This document shows, one piece after another, positions 35,071-43,482 of a stretch of 64,000 nt of DNA (positions are counted from its first letter, which is position 1; each line of letters opens with the position of its first letter). The DNA is taken from contig NZ_CP097290.1 of NCBI RefSeq assembly GCF_023498005.1, forward strand, positions 83,212 through 147,211, in the 5' to 3' direction. This DNA is from Streptomyces durmitorensis. Lineage in GTDB: Bacteria > Actinomycetota > Actinomycetes > Streptomycetales > Streptomycetaceae. A program made the translations under genes and the position numbers. The notes under the pieces were generated by a model, which had not been told where the DNA came from, made no database searches, and was given only the letters and a program-made list of their open reading frames with translations.

Positions 35071-36596
35071 GCGGCGGCGTCCCTCTCCTCGTCGGTGAGC
35101 AGTCCGATGCCCGGGTAGTGCTTGCGCTGGTTGGACAGGATCATTTCCTTGGGCGAGGCAAGGCCCACCAGTTCGCGCGTCCGGGCGGCGAACGCGCGTG
35201 AGGACGCCACGGGCGCGCCCTCGCTCTGGCACCACGTGCGGTACACGGCGTAGAGAGCCGTCTGCTCGGCGCGCAGATCGGGCTTGAGGACACAGCACTC
35301 GTCGTAGAAACGGCCGGTGTGATCCTCGGTCTCGGCGTAGGCCGTGGTGGCGATGCGGACGCGCTCGGGCCCGGCCAGGTCCCGGTCTCCGGCGAGGTAG
35401 CGCCGGGCCCCCTCGACGAGCCATCCGAGGATGCCGGGGCCCTCCTCGGTGACCAGGATGTCGGCGAGATTCTCGATCTTGCGGTCGTCGGGGACGACGC
35501 GTTCGAAGGGCAGCAGTCGCATACGGCGCCAGAAGGCGAAGCCCCCGGTGCCGACTTCGGGCCGGTGGTTGCCGAGCAGCCAGAGCTTGTGGGTGGGCTG
35601 GAAGCTGAAGAAGTCCTGCCGCATGCGGCGGGCCTTGATCCGGTCGCCGCCGGTGAGGAGTTTGACGCGGGCCTCGTCGAACCTGTCCCCCGGCTTGACC
35701 TCGCTGCACACGATGACGCGGCGGCCGTGGAGTTCGGCGAGGTCGGTGGGGTGGCCTTCGTAGGGGCGCGCCATGAGGAAACCGGGCGGGGCGGCGTCGG
35801 CGTAGTCGCCCAGCAGCTTCATCAGCACGTCAAGGAGGACGGACTTGCCGTTGCGGCCGGAGCCGAACAGGAAGGGCAGGACCTGTCCCCCGACGTCGCC
35901 GGTGACGGAGTACCCCAGCAGCAGCTGGAGGTAGTCGATCATCTCGCGGCCTTCGGCGTCGTCGCCGAAGGTGTCCGTCAAGAAGCGGTCCCAGCGCGGA
36001 ACGGGCACGTGCTGGGGGCCCACGGCGGTGGAACGGGAATGGAAGTCCTTGTTCGGGTCCGGGCTCTTGATCCGGCCGGTGCACAGGTCCACCACACCGT
36101 CAGGAGTGCACAGGGCGTACGGGTCGGCGTCCAGGAGCGCGGCGTTGAGCACCATGCCGGGGGCCGATCTGGCCTGCGAGAGCATGGCGTTGATGCCGGT
36201 GGTCGACAACGCCCGGCGGCGGTGCTGCTGCAGGGCACGGTCGTTGAAGACGCCGCGGGGGTCATGGGCGGCGATGTGCTCGGCCAGGTCACCGGCCGCC
36301 CACAGCACGGTGTCGTCCTCGTCGATCTGCCACCGGGTCGTGTCCCACCGGTACCAGCCGATGCCCGGCACATGCCGGTAGTCGTTGGCGTACAGCTTGA
36401 CGAACAGCTTGGCGTTGCCACGGTCGGAGAGGGTGTCGGGCAGCAGCCCGTCGGCGACCGCCCCACCGGCATCGTGCCCCGCCACGGCCCGCGCCGGGCC
36501 GGGCACTTGGCCCTGGCCGGGGATCTGGCCGCGGATCTGGGCAGCGACGGCTTCAGGATCGAACGCGAAGAGGGCCTCGTCGTCGTACGTCTTCAC
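35067..36596 (-). CDS. D5/P4-family plasmid or phage replicative helicase
   Basis: A 509-residue SF3-like helicase of the D5/P4 primase C-terminal type. The N-terminal D5_N-like part includes WYRWDTTRWQIDEDD and VFNDRALQQHRRRAL; the ATPase core has the Walker A FLFGSGRNGKSVLLDVLMKL, Walker B near RRVIVCSEV, and motif C-like TGGDRIKARRMRQDFFSFQPTHKLWLLGNHRP. It is translated with the primase-polymerase just upstream: its GTG start (after GGAGAAGG) overlaps the primase stop by 4 bp. Together they form a replication initiation/unwinding pair as in many plasmids and phages. Linear Streptomyces plasmids often use other Rep proteins, so this may be an acquired or alternative replicase. Confidence 0.88.
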   Translation of the reverse strand: MKTYDDEALFAFDPEAVAAQIRGQIPGQGQVPGPARAVAGHDAGGAVADGLLPDTLSDRGNAKLFVKLYANDYRHVPGIGWYRWDTTRWQIDEDDTVLWAAGDLAEHIAAHDPRGVFNDRALQQHRRRALSTTGINAMLSQARSAPGMVLNAALLDADPYALCTPDGVVDLCTGRIKSPDPNKDFHSRSTAVGPQHVPVPRWDRFLTDTFGDDAEGREMIDYLQLLLGYSVTGDVGGQVLPFLFGSGRNGKSVLLDVLMKLLGDYADAAPPGFLMARPYEGHPTDLAELHGRRVIVCSEVKPGDRFDEARVKLLTGGDRIKARRMRQDFFSFQPTHKLWLLGNHRPEVGTGGFAFWRRMRLLPFERVVPDDRKIENLADILVTEEGPGILGWLVEGARRYLAGDRDLAGPERVRIATTAYAETEDHTGRFYDECCVLKPDLRAEQTALYAVYRTWCQSEGAPVASSRAFAARTRELVGLASPKEMILSNQRKHYPGIGLLTDEERDAAA

Positions 36597-37645
36597 GGGC
36601 ACCTTCTCCGGGCGTGCAGGGGCCGTTCGAGGCCGGCGGCCATGCCGCTGCGGATGATCTGCTCGGTCCGGCGCTCCTGGCCCGGACGGGCTGCGAACGC
36701 GACGTCCCGCAGGGCCGGTTCGGCCTCGTCCCGGGAGACACGACCTGCGGCGACGAGCCCGCCGATGGTGTACGCGGCGCGGTTGAGGGCGTCGGAGAAC
36801 CCGGCGCCCTCGGGGACGTGGCCACACCTCGCGACCGGAGCCAGGACAGTGCTGAGGCTCTGGTGCGTGCCGTGCGACGCACGACCGGCCGCGAGAACGG
36901 CCTGTCGGGCACGTGGCGGCACCCATCGCGGCGCGGGCACGGCCGGCAGATGGCTGGTGCGTTCCAGCTCCCCGGCCAGCCAGGCGGGCAGTGGCGCGGG
37001 CTCACGCACGGGCCCGACGGGCGTGTAAGCCCCCGCAGCGGTGGCAGTGCCCGGCGCGACGATGTATCCGCCGTGCGCACGTACGTCGACCTGCCAGGCG
37101 AGGGAACGGCCGCCGCCCGAGCCGGTGGAACACTGCCAGCGCTGACTTCGGTGCGCCCGGTACCAGACGTGCAGTCCCCCGGAGGGAGTGCGCACCCGCA
37201 GAGTGGTGTCGTCGTCCGCCGGGCTGGCCGCCCCACTCAGAGCGGCCAGCAGACCCAGCGTGTGGAAGCCGTTGGCCAGCCCGGTCAGGTCGACCTGCTC
37301 GGGGATGGGGATGCCGGGCAGGAGCTGGTCCCTGGGTGGCAGCGGCCGCGCGTGCGCGTCGATGTCGATGACGACCAGTCCGGCATGTCCGCAGGCCACC
37401 CCCACCCCCACCCCCATGCCGGGGCGCCTCCCCCACCACTGGTCGACCCGTGCGCGATCGAGGGTGGCGGCATGGAAGCCGTGGCACCAGCGGCCACCCG
37501 TCAGGCAGGGACACCTCCGGCGGGAGTGGCCCGGCACGCGGCACGCCTCGCAGTTCGCCACCGGTGTCTTTCGGCCCCGCGCCAGAGGGTGCACCGGCCA
37601 CCCCTGCTCGACGCACCAGCGGGCTGTGCGCAGTCCAGCAGCCAT
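36593..37645 (-). CDS. Bifunctional primase-polymerase (prim-pol)
   Basis: A 350-residue archaeo-eukaryotic-type primase-polymerase. The opening RTARWCVEQGWPVHPLARGRKTP is the family's N-terminal beta-strand, followed by a Cys cluster (CEACRVPGHSRRRCPC) and the catalytic block GVACGHAGLVVIDIDAH with its DxD. Later come VRTPSGGLHVWYRA (s-G-G-x-H) and QVDVRAHGGYIVAPGT. The start at MAAGL follows GGGGGTGGG; the frame is open back to 37696, where in-frame codons for SLRSLRSL are simply the iterons at 37659. Stop overlaps the helicase start. Together with the iterons just upstream this defines the likely internal replication locus. Confidence 0.87.
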   Translation of the reverse strand: MAAGLRTARWCVEQGWPVHPLARGRKTPVANCEACRVPGHSRRRCPCLTGGRWCHGFHAATLDRARVDQWWGRRPGMGVGVGVACGHAGLVVIDIDAHARPLPPRDQLLPGIPIPEQVDLTGLANGFHTLGLLAALSGAASPADDDTTLRVRTPSGGLHVWYRAHRSQRWQCSTGSGGGRSLAWQVDVRAHGGYIVAPGTATAAGAYTPVGPVREPAPLPAWLAGELERTSHLPAVPAPRWVPPRARQAVLAAGRASHGTHQSLSTVLAPVARCGHVPEGAGFSDALNRAAYTIGGLVAAGRVSRDEAEPALRDVAFAARPGQERRTEQIIRSGMAAGLERPLHARRRCP

Positions 37646-37658
37646 ACCCACCCCCATC

Positions 37659-38107
37659 AGCGACCGAAGCGACCGAAGCGACCCAACGACGGACACAGGC
37701 TAGCCACTTCTTGTGACACATGAGGCGGCCGCGAACCTCCGGCCCCCTCTGCGGCACGGCACGCCCCCAGCGACTGTCACACCGTCGGTAGCTGGCCCGA
37801 GAGTTAAACAAAAGCGCAGGTCACAGCCTCACGGAGACCTAAGTAGCGACTGAAGCGACTGAAGACTCCTATATATGACGCATACACACACGCACGAAGG
37901 TCTTCATATACCCCTCCCCTGAGTCGCTTCAGTCGCTCACTCCCCGAAGAACCCCCTGTGACCTGCGGTTTCTTCAAAGAGAAGAGCGACTGAACAAGAG
38001 CCCAGTAGCTCTTGTTCAGTCGCTGCCCCGCCGATCCCCCGTCAGGCACTTACCAGCCACCCCGGGAACAGCGACTGAAGAGACTCAAGCGACTCACGAG
38101 CGACTCT
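37659..38107. repeat. Iteron region, candidate internal replication origin
   Basis: A roughly 450-bp gene-free stretch with many copies of AGCGACTGAA or its reverse: 37845 and 37854 (tandem, 9-bp step), 37928 (inverted), 37985, 38015 (inverted) and 38070, plus degenerate forms at 37659-37680 (AGCGACCGA repeats), 37769, 37922 (inverted), 38088 and 38099. Between them is an AT-rich patch (CTATATATGACGCAT near 37869). Iterons beside a primase/helicase operon are classic origin architecture. Confidence 0.75.
37985..38024. repeat. 17-bp perfect inverted repeat within the iteron region
   Basis: AGCGACTGAACAAGAGC (37985-38001) and its exact complement (38008-38024) around a 6-base CCAGTA spacer. 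The outer 10 bp of each arm are iterons. It could form a cruciform at the origin or act as a terminator downstream of tpg. Confidence 0.8.
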
Positions 38108-38199
38108 CGACCCGCAGGCTGTCCCGCATCCAGTCGGTGACGATAGGGGCGGACGGCGGACGGCGGACGGCGGAAGGACGGCGAGGCCCGGCAGGGCCT

Positions 38200-38757
38200 C
38201 TACAGATCGAACTCCAGGCGCTCGACATCCGTGAAGCGGACCTCCTCCAGGGAGCCGGCGCGGCGGCCGCCGTCCTGGAAGTAGGTCTCCTTGAGACCTT
38301 CGGCGGCGATCTGCCGCAACTGGTCGTCGCCGGCGCCCTGTTCCTGGGCGGCAAAGAGGCGGGCGGCAAACCGAGGGGGCAGCGCGACGGTCAGGTCCCG
38401 CATCCGGTCCTCATCCGTCGACCCGATCGGCGCGACGTACCCGAGCCGGGCCCGGGTGTCGATGACGATGCCGTCCGTCGTCGCCGCCTTCTCGCGGGCC
38501 TTGGCCCTGATCTGCGGCTGCCACCGCTTCTTGACCTCGCCCTGCAGCCGGGCCGCGAGGTCCGCGCGGGGCTTCTTGATCTGGTCCTTCACGTACCGCT
38601 CCACGGTGCGCTGGGAGATCCGCAGCATCTGGGCGACCGCCTTGGTGCCCTTGAGCTGCTTGACCAGGTACCGCATCTGCGCGCCCGCAGACTTCGGGAT
38701 CGGGCGGGTGAATGCCTTCTGTACCGCTTGGTCCAGGCCGTCGCCGAACATGCTCAT
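38200..38757 (-). CDS. tpg: Telomere terminal protein Tpg
   Basis: A 185-residue terminal protein that is covalently attached to the 5' ends of linear Streptomyces replicons and primes end patching. The sequence closely follows known Tpg proteins: SAGAQMRYLVKQLKGTKAVA, SQRTVERYVKDQIKKPRADL (helix-turn-helix), RARLGYVAPIGSTDE and a conserved C terminus EEVRFTDVERLEFDL. Length is standard. The priming tyrosine is presumably within the conserved middle region. It follows tap by 6 bp, as in chromosomes and linear plasmids. Its presence says the replicon is linear and maintains its own telomeres. Confidence 0.96.
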   Translation of the reverse strand: MSMFGDGLDQAVQKAFTRPIPKSAGAQMRYLVKQLKGTKAVAQMLRISQRTVERYVKDQIKKPRADLAARLQGEVKKRWQPQIRAKAREKAATTDGIVIDTRARLGYVAPIGSTDEDRMRDLTVALPPRFAARLFAAQEQGAGDDQLRQIAAEGLKETYFQDGGRRAGSLEEVRFTDVERLEFDL

Positions 38758-38763
38758 GCCTGC

Positions 38764-40971
38764 CTACTCCCCGTTGTCCTGGTCGGTGACAGTGCCGTCC
38801 TTGATGTACCGGGCGAGGTTGAGCTCCGGGGCCGTGAACTGCTCCCGCACCCCCTCGCCCCACAGGACGCTCTGGGTGCCCTCCCACTTGACCAGGCCGG
38901 GGTTCACGCCGAGCTTGAAGCCGCCGGGCAGGGGCTTGCCCTCGCGGTAGGGCAGGAAGTCCAGTGGGGAATCGCCGTCGACCGCGTACACGACGCAGTC
39001 GGAGAGGATCGCGACCGGGTACTGCCCGGTGAACGCCGCGTGCTTGAGCACCTTGCGGTGGAGGTTGATCCGCGTACGGGAGATGACGGCCGCGCGGATG
39101 TCGGGCCGCCAGGTGGGCCGGGACAGCGCGCGCCACGGCTGGCCGGGCTTCCAGCCCTCGCCGCGCGGTCGTTCGCGCAGTTTGCCCAGGCCGCCCTTCA
39201 CCGTTGCCTTGACCGCGGACACGACGATCGCCAGCTCGGGATCGCGCTGCCGGTAGCCGTCCATCGCCGCCAGGAACTCCTTGGGCGAGGCGTCGGCGGG
39301 CACCCCGAGGTCGGCCATGGTGGCCAGGTAGGCGTCGCGCAGCCGGTTGTACCAGCTGTCCAGGTAGCGGCCGTTGTCGTGCCGCACCCAGGCCTCGATC
39401 GGTGTCACCTCGTAGCCGAGCTCGACCGCGTACGCCACCGTGGGCGTCGCGTACCAGGCCGGCCCCTGGGGGTGCTCGCCCTTCGGCGTGAACGGGCTGG
39501 GCAGCAGGCTTCCGTCCAGCTCCACCCACTCCTTGCCCAACTTCACCTTGGACAGGTCGACATGACTCAGGTCGACCAGCCAGGAGCCGGGCAGCTTCGG
39601 GTCGAACACCGGCGCCTTCACGTGTGTCGGCGCGCCGAGGCCGACGATCAGGCCGTTTGCTCCGGCGGCGAAGGCCAGGTTCACGTCGAGGCCCACCAGG
39701 TTCGCGTGCATGCACTCGTCGTCGGTGAGCGGGCGCGCCCAGTCGTAGGCCTCCTCGAACAGCTTCTGGTCGGGGCCGCGGACGTGGAAGCGGGGAAGGT
39801 CGGCGAGCAGCGGGTGCCCGTCGGGGGCCTCGCACGGCGCGCAGTCCACCGGGTCCTTCCCCAGCGAGCCCGGGTTGTGCTCGGAGTGCCGCTTTCCGTT
39901 CGCGTCGGGGGCGGAGGCGCGGGTGGGCGGGTGCAGGGCGGTCATCAGCTCCAGGCCGGTGACGGCGGCCGACCCGCGCGGCGTCATGACCCGGGTCGCG
40001 TACGTGCCCAGGAGCTGGGCCAGTTCCGCCGGCGGCAGTTGCCCGGCGTGGCCCCAGTGGCGGGTGTCCAGCGCGTTCCACGACGGGATGCACAGCTGGA
40101 CGCAGGAGCGTTCGGAGCCCTGCGCGGGGCGGTAGATCCGAGCCCACGGACCGAACCCGCGCTTGGTCAACTGCCATTTGGCACGGGCCAGTTGCTTGAT
40201 GACCTTGTGGCCCTCCGGGATCCGCCCGGCGATCCGCTCCTCGTCCGTGAGCGTGAGGGGCAGGCCGTAGCGCTCCAGTGCGGCCTCGGTGAGCACGAGC
40301 AAGGGATCGGCATCCTTGCCCGGCCCGGCCAGCTTCGGCGCCCCGAGCCCGGCTTCCTGCAGTGTCCAGTCGACCAGGGCCGGGAGCGACTTCGCGGGCA
40401 CATCCAGGACCAGGCCGCCGAAGCAGTACGCCGACACGTGTCCGTCGGTGACGTCGATGACCGCGAGCGGACCGTTCTCGAAGCGCGGATCGACGCCCGC
40501 CGGGGTTCTCGCCGGAGCGGCCTTCCCGGCGCCCGGCCGGTGCGACGTCGACGTCGACTTGGCCGGGCCCGTGGGACGCGGCACGGCCGCCGGGGCGGAA
40601 GGGGCGGTGGCGTCGCCGGTGTGGGTGCTCGTGTCTACGGGTGTGGTGGCAACGTCCGTTAGCGGGGCGCCGCCAGAGGTCTCGGGCGCCGCCGTGTCCG
40701 GGTCGGGCTCGGCCGCGTTGGAGGGGGCGGGGTAGATCTCTGCGAGCTGGTCCAGCAGCCGTGCGTACGCCTCGCGTTCCGGGCCGCGCGGTTCGGTGGG
40801 CTTCTTGCTGGACTCCCAGCCGCTGACGGTCGCCCGCCGCACGCCCAGGGCGCCGGCCACCTCGTCCAGCGTCAGGCCGTGAGCCTGCCGCAGCCGCTTG
40901 CGCTCCTCCGGCGGCGGCAGCGGGGAGCGGGACGCGACCAGCGCATCGATACGGTCGAACAACTCGGACAC
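38764..40971 (-). CDS. tap: Telomere-associated protein Tap
   Basis: A 735-residue Tap protein, the partner that binds single-stranded telomere 3' overhangs and recruits Tpg. The N terminus is an XRE-like helix-turn-helix (RKRLRQAHGLTLDEVAGALG, VRRATVSGWESSKKP), then a long low-complexity linker (about residues 60-160), then a large conserved body typical of the family (about 740 residues). GTG start after a strong GGAGGTG ribosome site. It is transcribed with tpg 6 bp downstream. The pair is normally cognate with the archetypal telomere type, which is what the window end shows. Confidence 0.95.
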   Translation of the reverse strand: MSELFDRIDALVASRSPLPPPEERKRLRQAHGLTLDEVAGALGVRRATVSGWESSKKPTEPRGPEREAYARLLDQLAEIYPAPSNAAEPDPDTAAPETSGGAPLTDVATTPVDTSTHTGDATAPSAPAAVPRPTGPAKSTSTSHRPGAGKAAPARTPAGVDPRFENGPLAVIDVTDGHVSAYCFGGLVLDVPAKSLPALVDWTLQEAGLGAPKLAGPGKDADPLLVLTEAALERYGLPLTLTDEERIAGRIPEGHKVIKQLARAKWQLTKRGFGPWARIYRPAQGSERSCVQLCIPSWNALDTRHWGHAGQLPPAELAQLLGTYATRVMTPRGSAAVTGLELMTALHPPTRASAPDANGKRHSEHNPGSLGKDPVDCAPCEAPDGHPLLADLPRFHVRGPDQKLFEEAYDWARPLTDDECMHANLVGLDVNLAFAAGANGLIVGLGAPTHVKAPVFDPKLPGSWLVDLSHVDLSKVKLGKEWVELDGSLLPSPFTPKGEHPQGPAWYATPTVAYAVELGYEVTPIEAWVRHDNGRYLDSWYNRLRDAYLATMADLGVPADASPKEFLAAMDGYRQRDPELAIVVSAVKATVKGGLGKLRERPRGEGWKPGQPWRALSRPTWRPDIRAAVISRTRINLHRKVLKHAAFTGQYPVAILSDCVVYAVDGDSPLDFLPYREGKPLPGGFKLGVNPGLVKWEGTQSVLWGEGVREQFTAPELNLARYIKDGTVTDQDNGE

Positions 40972-41029
40972 AGAGCACCTCCTGACCGGAACCGTATCGC
41001 ATCAACCGTACTGATGGCGCTCATTGACC

Positions 41030-41044
41030 GTACGCATCGCGTAC
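41030..41044. promoter_or_regulatory. Palindrome in the divergent tap/orf promoter region
   Basis: GTACGC, spacer ATC, GCGTAC, lying between the divergent tap (start 40971) and the gene at 41227. A related half (GCGTAAGG) follows. A possible operator for autoregulation by the HTH of Tap; inference only. Confidence 0.4.
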
Positions 41045-41226
41045 GAATGGCGTAAGGTCAGGCTTTTGGCGGTGCGGGCCGGGCCGACCAGCTCTGACGC
41101 TCCGGCTGGCGAACCGCTATAGCGCGCTGTGCCCGCCGTGGCTCGCGCTGGACAACAGGTCGTCCCGCCCGTGTCACACTCCTGTAGCACGCAGACAGCA
41201 CAACGTAAGAGTGTGTCGGAGGCATC

Positions 41227-41841
41227 GTGAGGATCACCATCGAGGGCGCGAGCGAGGCCTTCGAGCACAAACTGCTCGCCCTGCTCGCCGAGCACCGTGA
41301 CGAACTGGCCGTCACCGTCGACACCGCCTGGAACGTGCAACGGGCAACGACTTTCCTGAGCACGCTCAACCCGGGCGCCCGCCTCTTCGTCCGGCTCGTC
41401 ATCGATGCGGGGGGACAGATCGACGCGGCCGTGCTGCGCGAGAAGCTCGATCGCGGACTGCGCGGCCCCACCGTTGCCCTCTCCAACGCCCTCAAGCGCG
41501 GGGTCCGGCACGGCTGGTGGCCCGAGGGCACCGAGGCACCGGTCGCCGTCGTCTACGGAGGACCGCACTCGCCGGCCTGGCGCCAGGCGGACTCCTACGA
41601 GCTGACCGAGGGGAACCTGCCCGTCTTCCGGGAGGCCCTGGCCCGCCTGGACGACGCCCGGCGTAAGCGGGACCACCTGGGCCCGCTCACGCCGGGCACG
41701 GCGGCGGCCCCGGAGGACGACCTGGCCGTGACGGGGAACTGGGAGGCAGGGGATGTGCCCTCCGGGCTCGACTCCCCGCCGCCTGGCTGGGGAGACACCG
41801 AAGACGTCCCGCGTGCACTCCTGGACGAGGACGGCAGGTGA
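41227..41841 (+). CDS. Conserved hypothetical plasmid protein
   Basis: A 204-residue acidic protein that I do not recognise. The N-terminal 70 residues (RITIEGASEAFEHKLLALLAEHRDEL) look like a compact alpha/beta domain; the middle includes LNPGARLFVRLVIDAGGQIDA and LSNALKRGVRHGWWPEGT, which resembles a winged-helix in outline; the last 45 residues are disordered and acidic. GTG start with GTCGGAGG upstream. It is divergent from tap and precedes a small, apparently frameshifted membrane-protein gene. Function unknown. Confidence 0.7.
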   Translation: MRITIEGASEAFEHKLLALLAEHRDELAVTVDTAWNVQRATTFLSTLNPGARLFVRLVIDAGGQIDAAVLREKLDRGLRGPTVALSNALKRGVRHGWWPEGTEAPVAVVYGGPHSPAWRQADSYELTEGNLPVFREALARLDDARRKRDHLGPLTPGTAAAPEDDLAVTGNWEAGDVPSGLDSPPPGWGDTEDVPRALLDEDGR

Positions 41842-41994
41842 GCAATCCGGGCGGTTGCGCGGCTAACCCCGCGCTCCCCGATAGTCGGCGCGGCCCGTCC
41901 AACCGGCGGGCCGTCCCGGCTCTTTGGAGGCCCCCTGTGTTCCCCGCCCGTGGCGCCATGCGCTCCGTCCGTCCCTCGGAGTGAGGCCCGCCCC

Positions 41995-42326
41995 ATGTCG
42001 TCGCTCATCGACCTTCCCGGCCTGGTCACCACCCTGCTCGGCACCGTCGTACTGGCGGGCATCGCCGCCACCTGGCGGTGGCTGCGCGCCCGCCGCGCTC
42101 CCAGCACCCCAGAGCCCGACACCCTGCCGGAGGGGCCGCGCAGGCTCCGCCCTACACCCTGCTGCGTACGACCGGATCCGACGGCGCCCCGGACCGCTAC
42201 GAGACGACCCGGCCGCCCGGCACCGTCATCACCCACCGGGTGGACGGCTTCCCGCAGCGTTTCGAGCTGACCGATGCCCCGCTCGGCGACGGCACCTTCG
42301 CCGCCGAGCCGCTCGACTCCCCGTAG
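41995..42326 (+). pseudogene. Small single-TM protein gene, apparently frameshifted
   Basis: The frame from ATG 41995 (RBS GGAGTGAG) encodes MSSLIDLPGLVTTLLGTVVLAGIAATWRWLRARRAP, a clear N-terminal membrane helix. Near 42150 it degenerates into Pro/Arg-rich sequence, while another frame picks up well-formed protein: YTLLRTTGSDGAPDRYETTRPPGTVITHRVDGF, ending at TAG 42324-42326. Joining the two would give a membrane-anchored protein of about 110 residues. A one- or two-base indel near CGCAGGCTCCGCCCTACACC (about 42140-42160), real or a long-read error, explains this. Confidence 0.65.
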
Positions 42327-42437
42327 GAAGCCGACCGGGGAACGGGTCGCGGTCGCTCGTTCTCGTAGCCCTTTGTTCCCGTGCCCTCGTCAGTGCGGCT
42401 CCGTGGGACCGCCTTCATCCGGCGGGCCGGGTCATGG

Positions 42438-42827
42438 TTATGAGCGGGCGGGGGCTATCTCGCCGGTGGCCTGGGACCGGGGGGTTTTTGTTCCGGTCTT
42501 GCCTGCCTGGACTGTGCGGGGGTCGATGGCTTCCAGTGGTGAGCCGACCCGGTAGGGGCATTCGGGGTCGTCGGGCCGGTTGGGGCGGTCGTGCGGCAGC
42601 AGGTAGAAGGTGCGGCGGGCGAAGAGGCCGCTGTCGGCGCTGCGGGGCGCGTTCGGTGCCAGGTTCGAGTAACCGATCATCCGGCCGTCCCGCTCGTAGC
42701 GCGGTTTGCCCTTACGGGTACTGACCTTGTCCAGGGCCTGGCGGACATAGTCGAGGTCCTCGGTGTCCTCCAGCCACACGACCTCGGCTTCCTGGACGAG
42801 ATCGCCTTCCTGCGGAATCGCGCTCAT
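42438..42827 (-). CDS. Conserved hypothetical, plasmid-core paralogue B
   Basis: A 129-residue protein homologous to the one at 34666-35070, sharing VVWLEDTEDLDYVRQALD, TRKGKPRYERDGRMIGYSNL, FARRTFYLLPHDRPNRPD and SPLEAIDPRTV. The fold and function are unknown. It stands alone on the - strand in front of the partition operon. The ATG follows GGAGGC. Having one copy at each side of the tap-tpg/origin block suggests duplication during assembly of the replicon core. Confidence 0.72.
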   Translation of the reverse strand: MSAIPQEGDLVQEAEVVWLEDTEDLDYVRQALDKVSTRKGKPRYERDGRMIGYSNLAPNAPRSADSGLFARRTFYLLPHDRPNRPDDPECPYRVGSPLEAIDPRTVQAGKTGTKTPRSQATGEIAPARS

Positions 42828-43482
42828 CAGGCCTCCTGGCTCGTGGCGGCCGGACACCGGCCAACGGATGCGACATTCACACGGGCCTGCATCCCAGCTC
42901 TGCGAACAGCCAGCCGGACAAACAGGCATCGTCCATCGTACGGTCGACACACAACCTCAAAGGACCCGCAACGATCCATCACAACCGCCCGTCGTACGCG
43001 CCTCCTCAACCAGGACTCAGGTGCGGATGATCCGTACGTCCGGGTCGATGGGATCGCCACGCACGGCTAGCCCTTGGGGGACGGTGCGGGCGCCGGATGT
43101 CAGGGGGGGTGGCGCCCTGCGCGGCAAGGCGCCAGAAGGCGTACATGTAGTGGGCGAAGGCGAACATGTAGCGGGCTGCGAAGTCGTCGTGGACGTCGTT
43201 GATGCGCTCGCCGTTCCTTCCACTCCCCTTCACCCGTCGCTGCCCGAGCCGTACCCACCGCCGTTCCCGGCGGCATGACGCGAAACCAGCCACCATCCCG
43301 CAGCCACGCCGAGCGTGCGATGCCGCGCTGAGCGGAGTGCCCGGGACTGGAGACCTCTGGACAACTCCATGTCAGCGTCCGCCCGTTCTGGTGCAAATAG
43401 CCTGATTCTGGCGCCCCGTCAGGCGCACGACACACCTGGGATGTTCTTTCCCCTCACCCGCAAGGGTTAGTAAGGTAGCTCT
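42828..43482. other. Gene-poor region upstream of parA
   Basis: About 650 bp without a gene I can support. A short reading frame on - (about 43006-43296) contains RINDVHDDFAARYMFAFAHYMYAFWRLAAQGA, which looks protein-like rather than random and may be a remnant, but it has no convincing start or continuation. The parA promoter must lie near 43400-43480; CCCGCAAGGGTTAGTAAGG just before the start includes the ribosome site. Confidence 0.45.

Noticed and set aside
37659..38107. CRISPR or tRNA cluster in the iteron region
   Set aside because: Repeat unit is about 10 bp in both orientations with variable spacing; no cloverleaf structure could be drawn.
43006..43296. Short - strand frame containing DDFAARYMFAFAHYMYAFWRLA
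   Set aside because: That segment looks protein-like, but there is no good start, the flanks are low complexity, and I recognise no family; kept only as a possible remnant.
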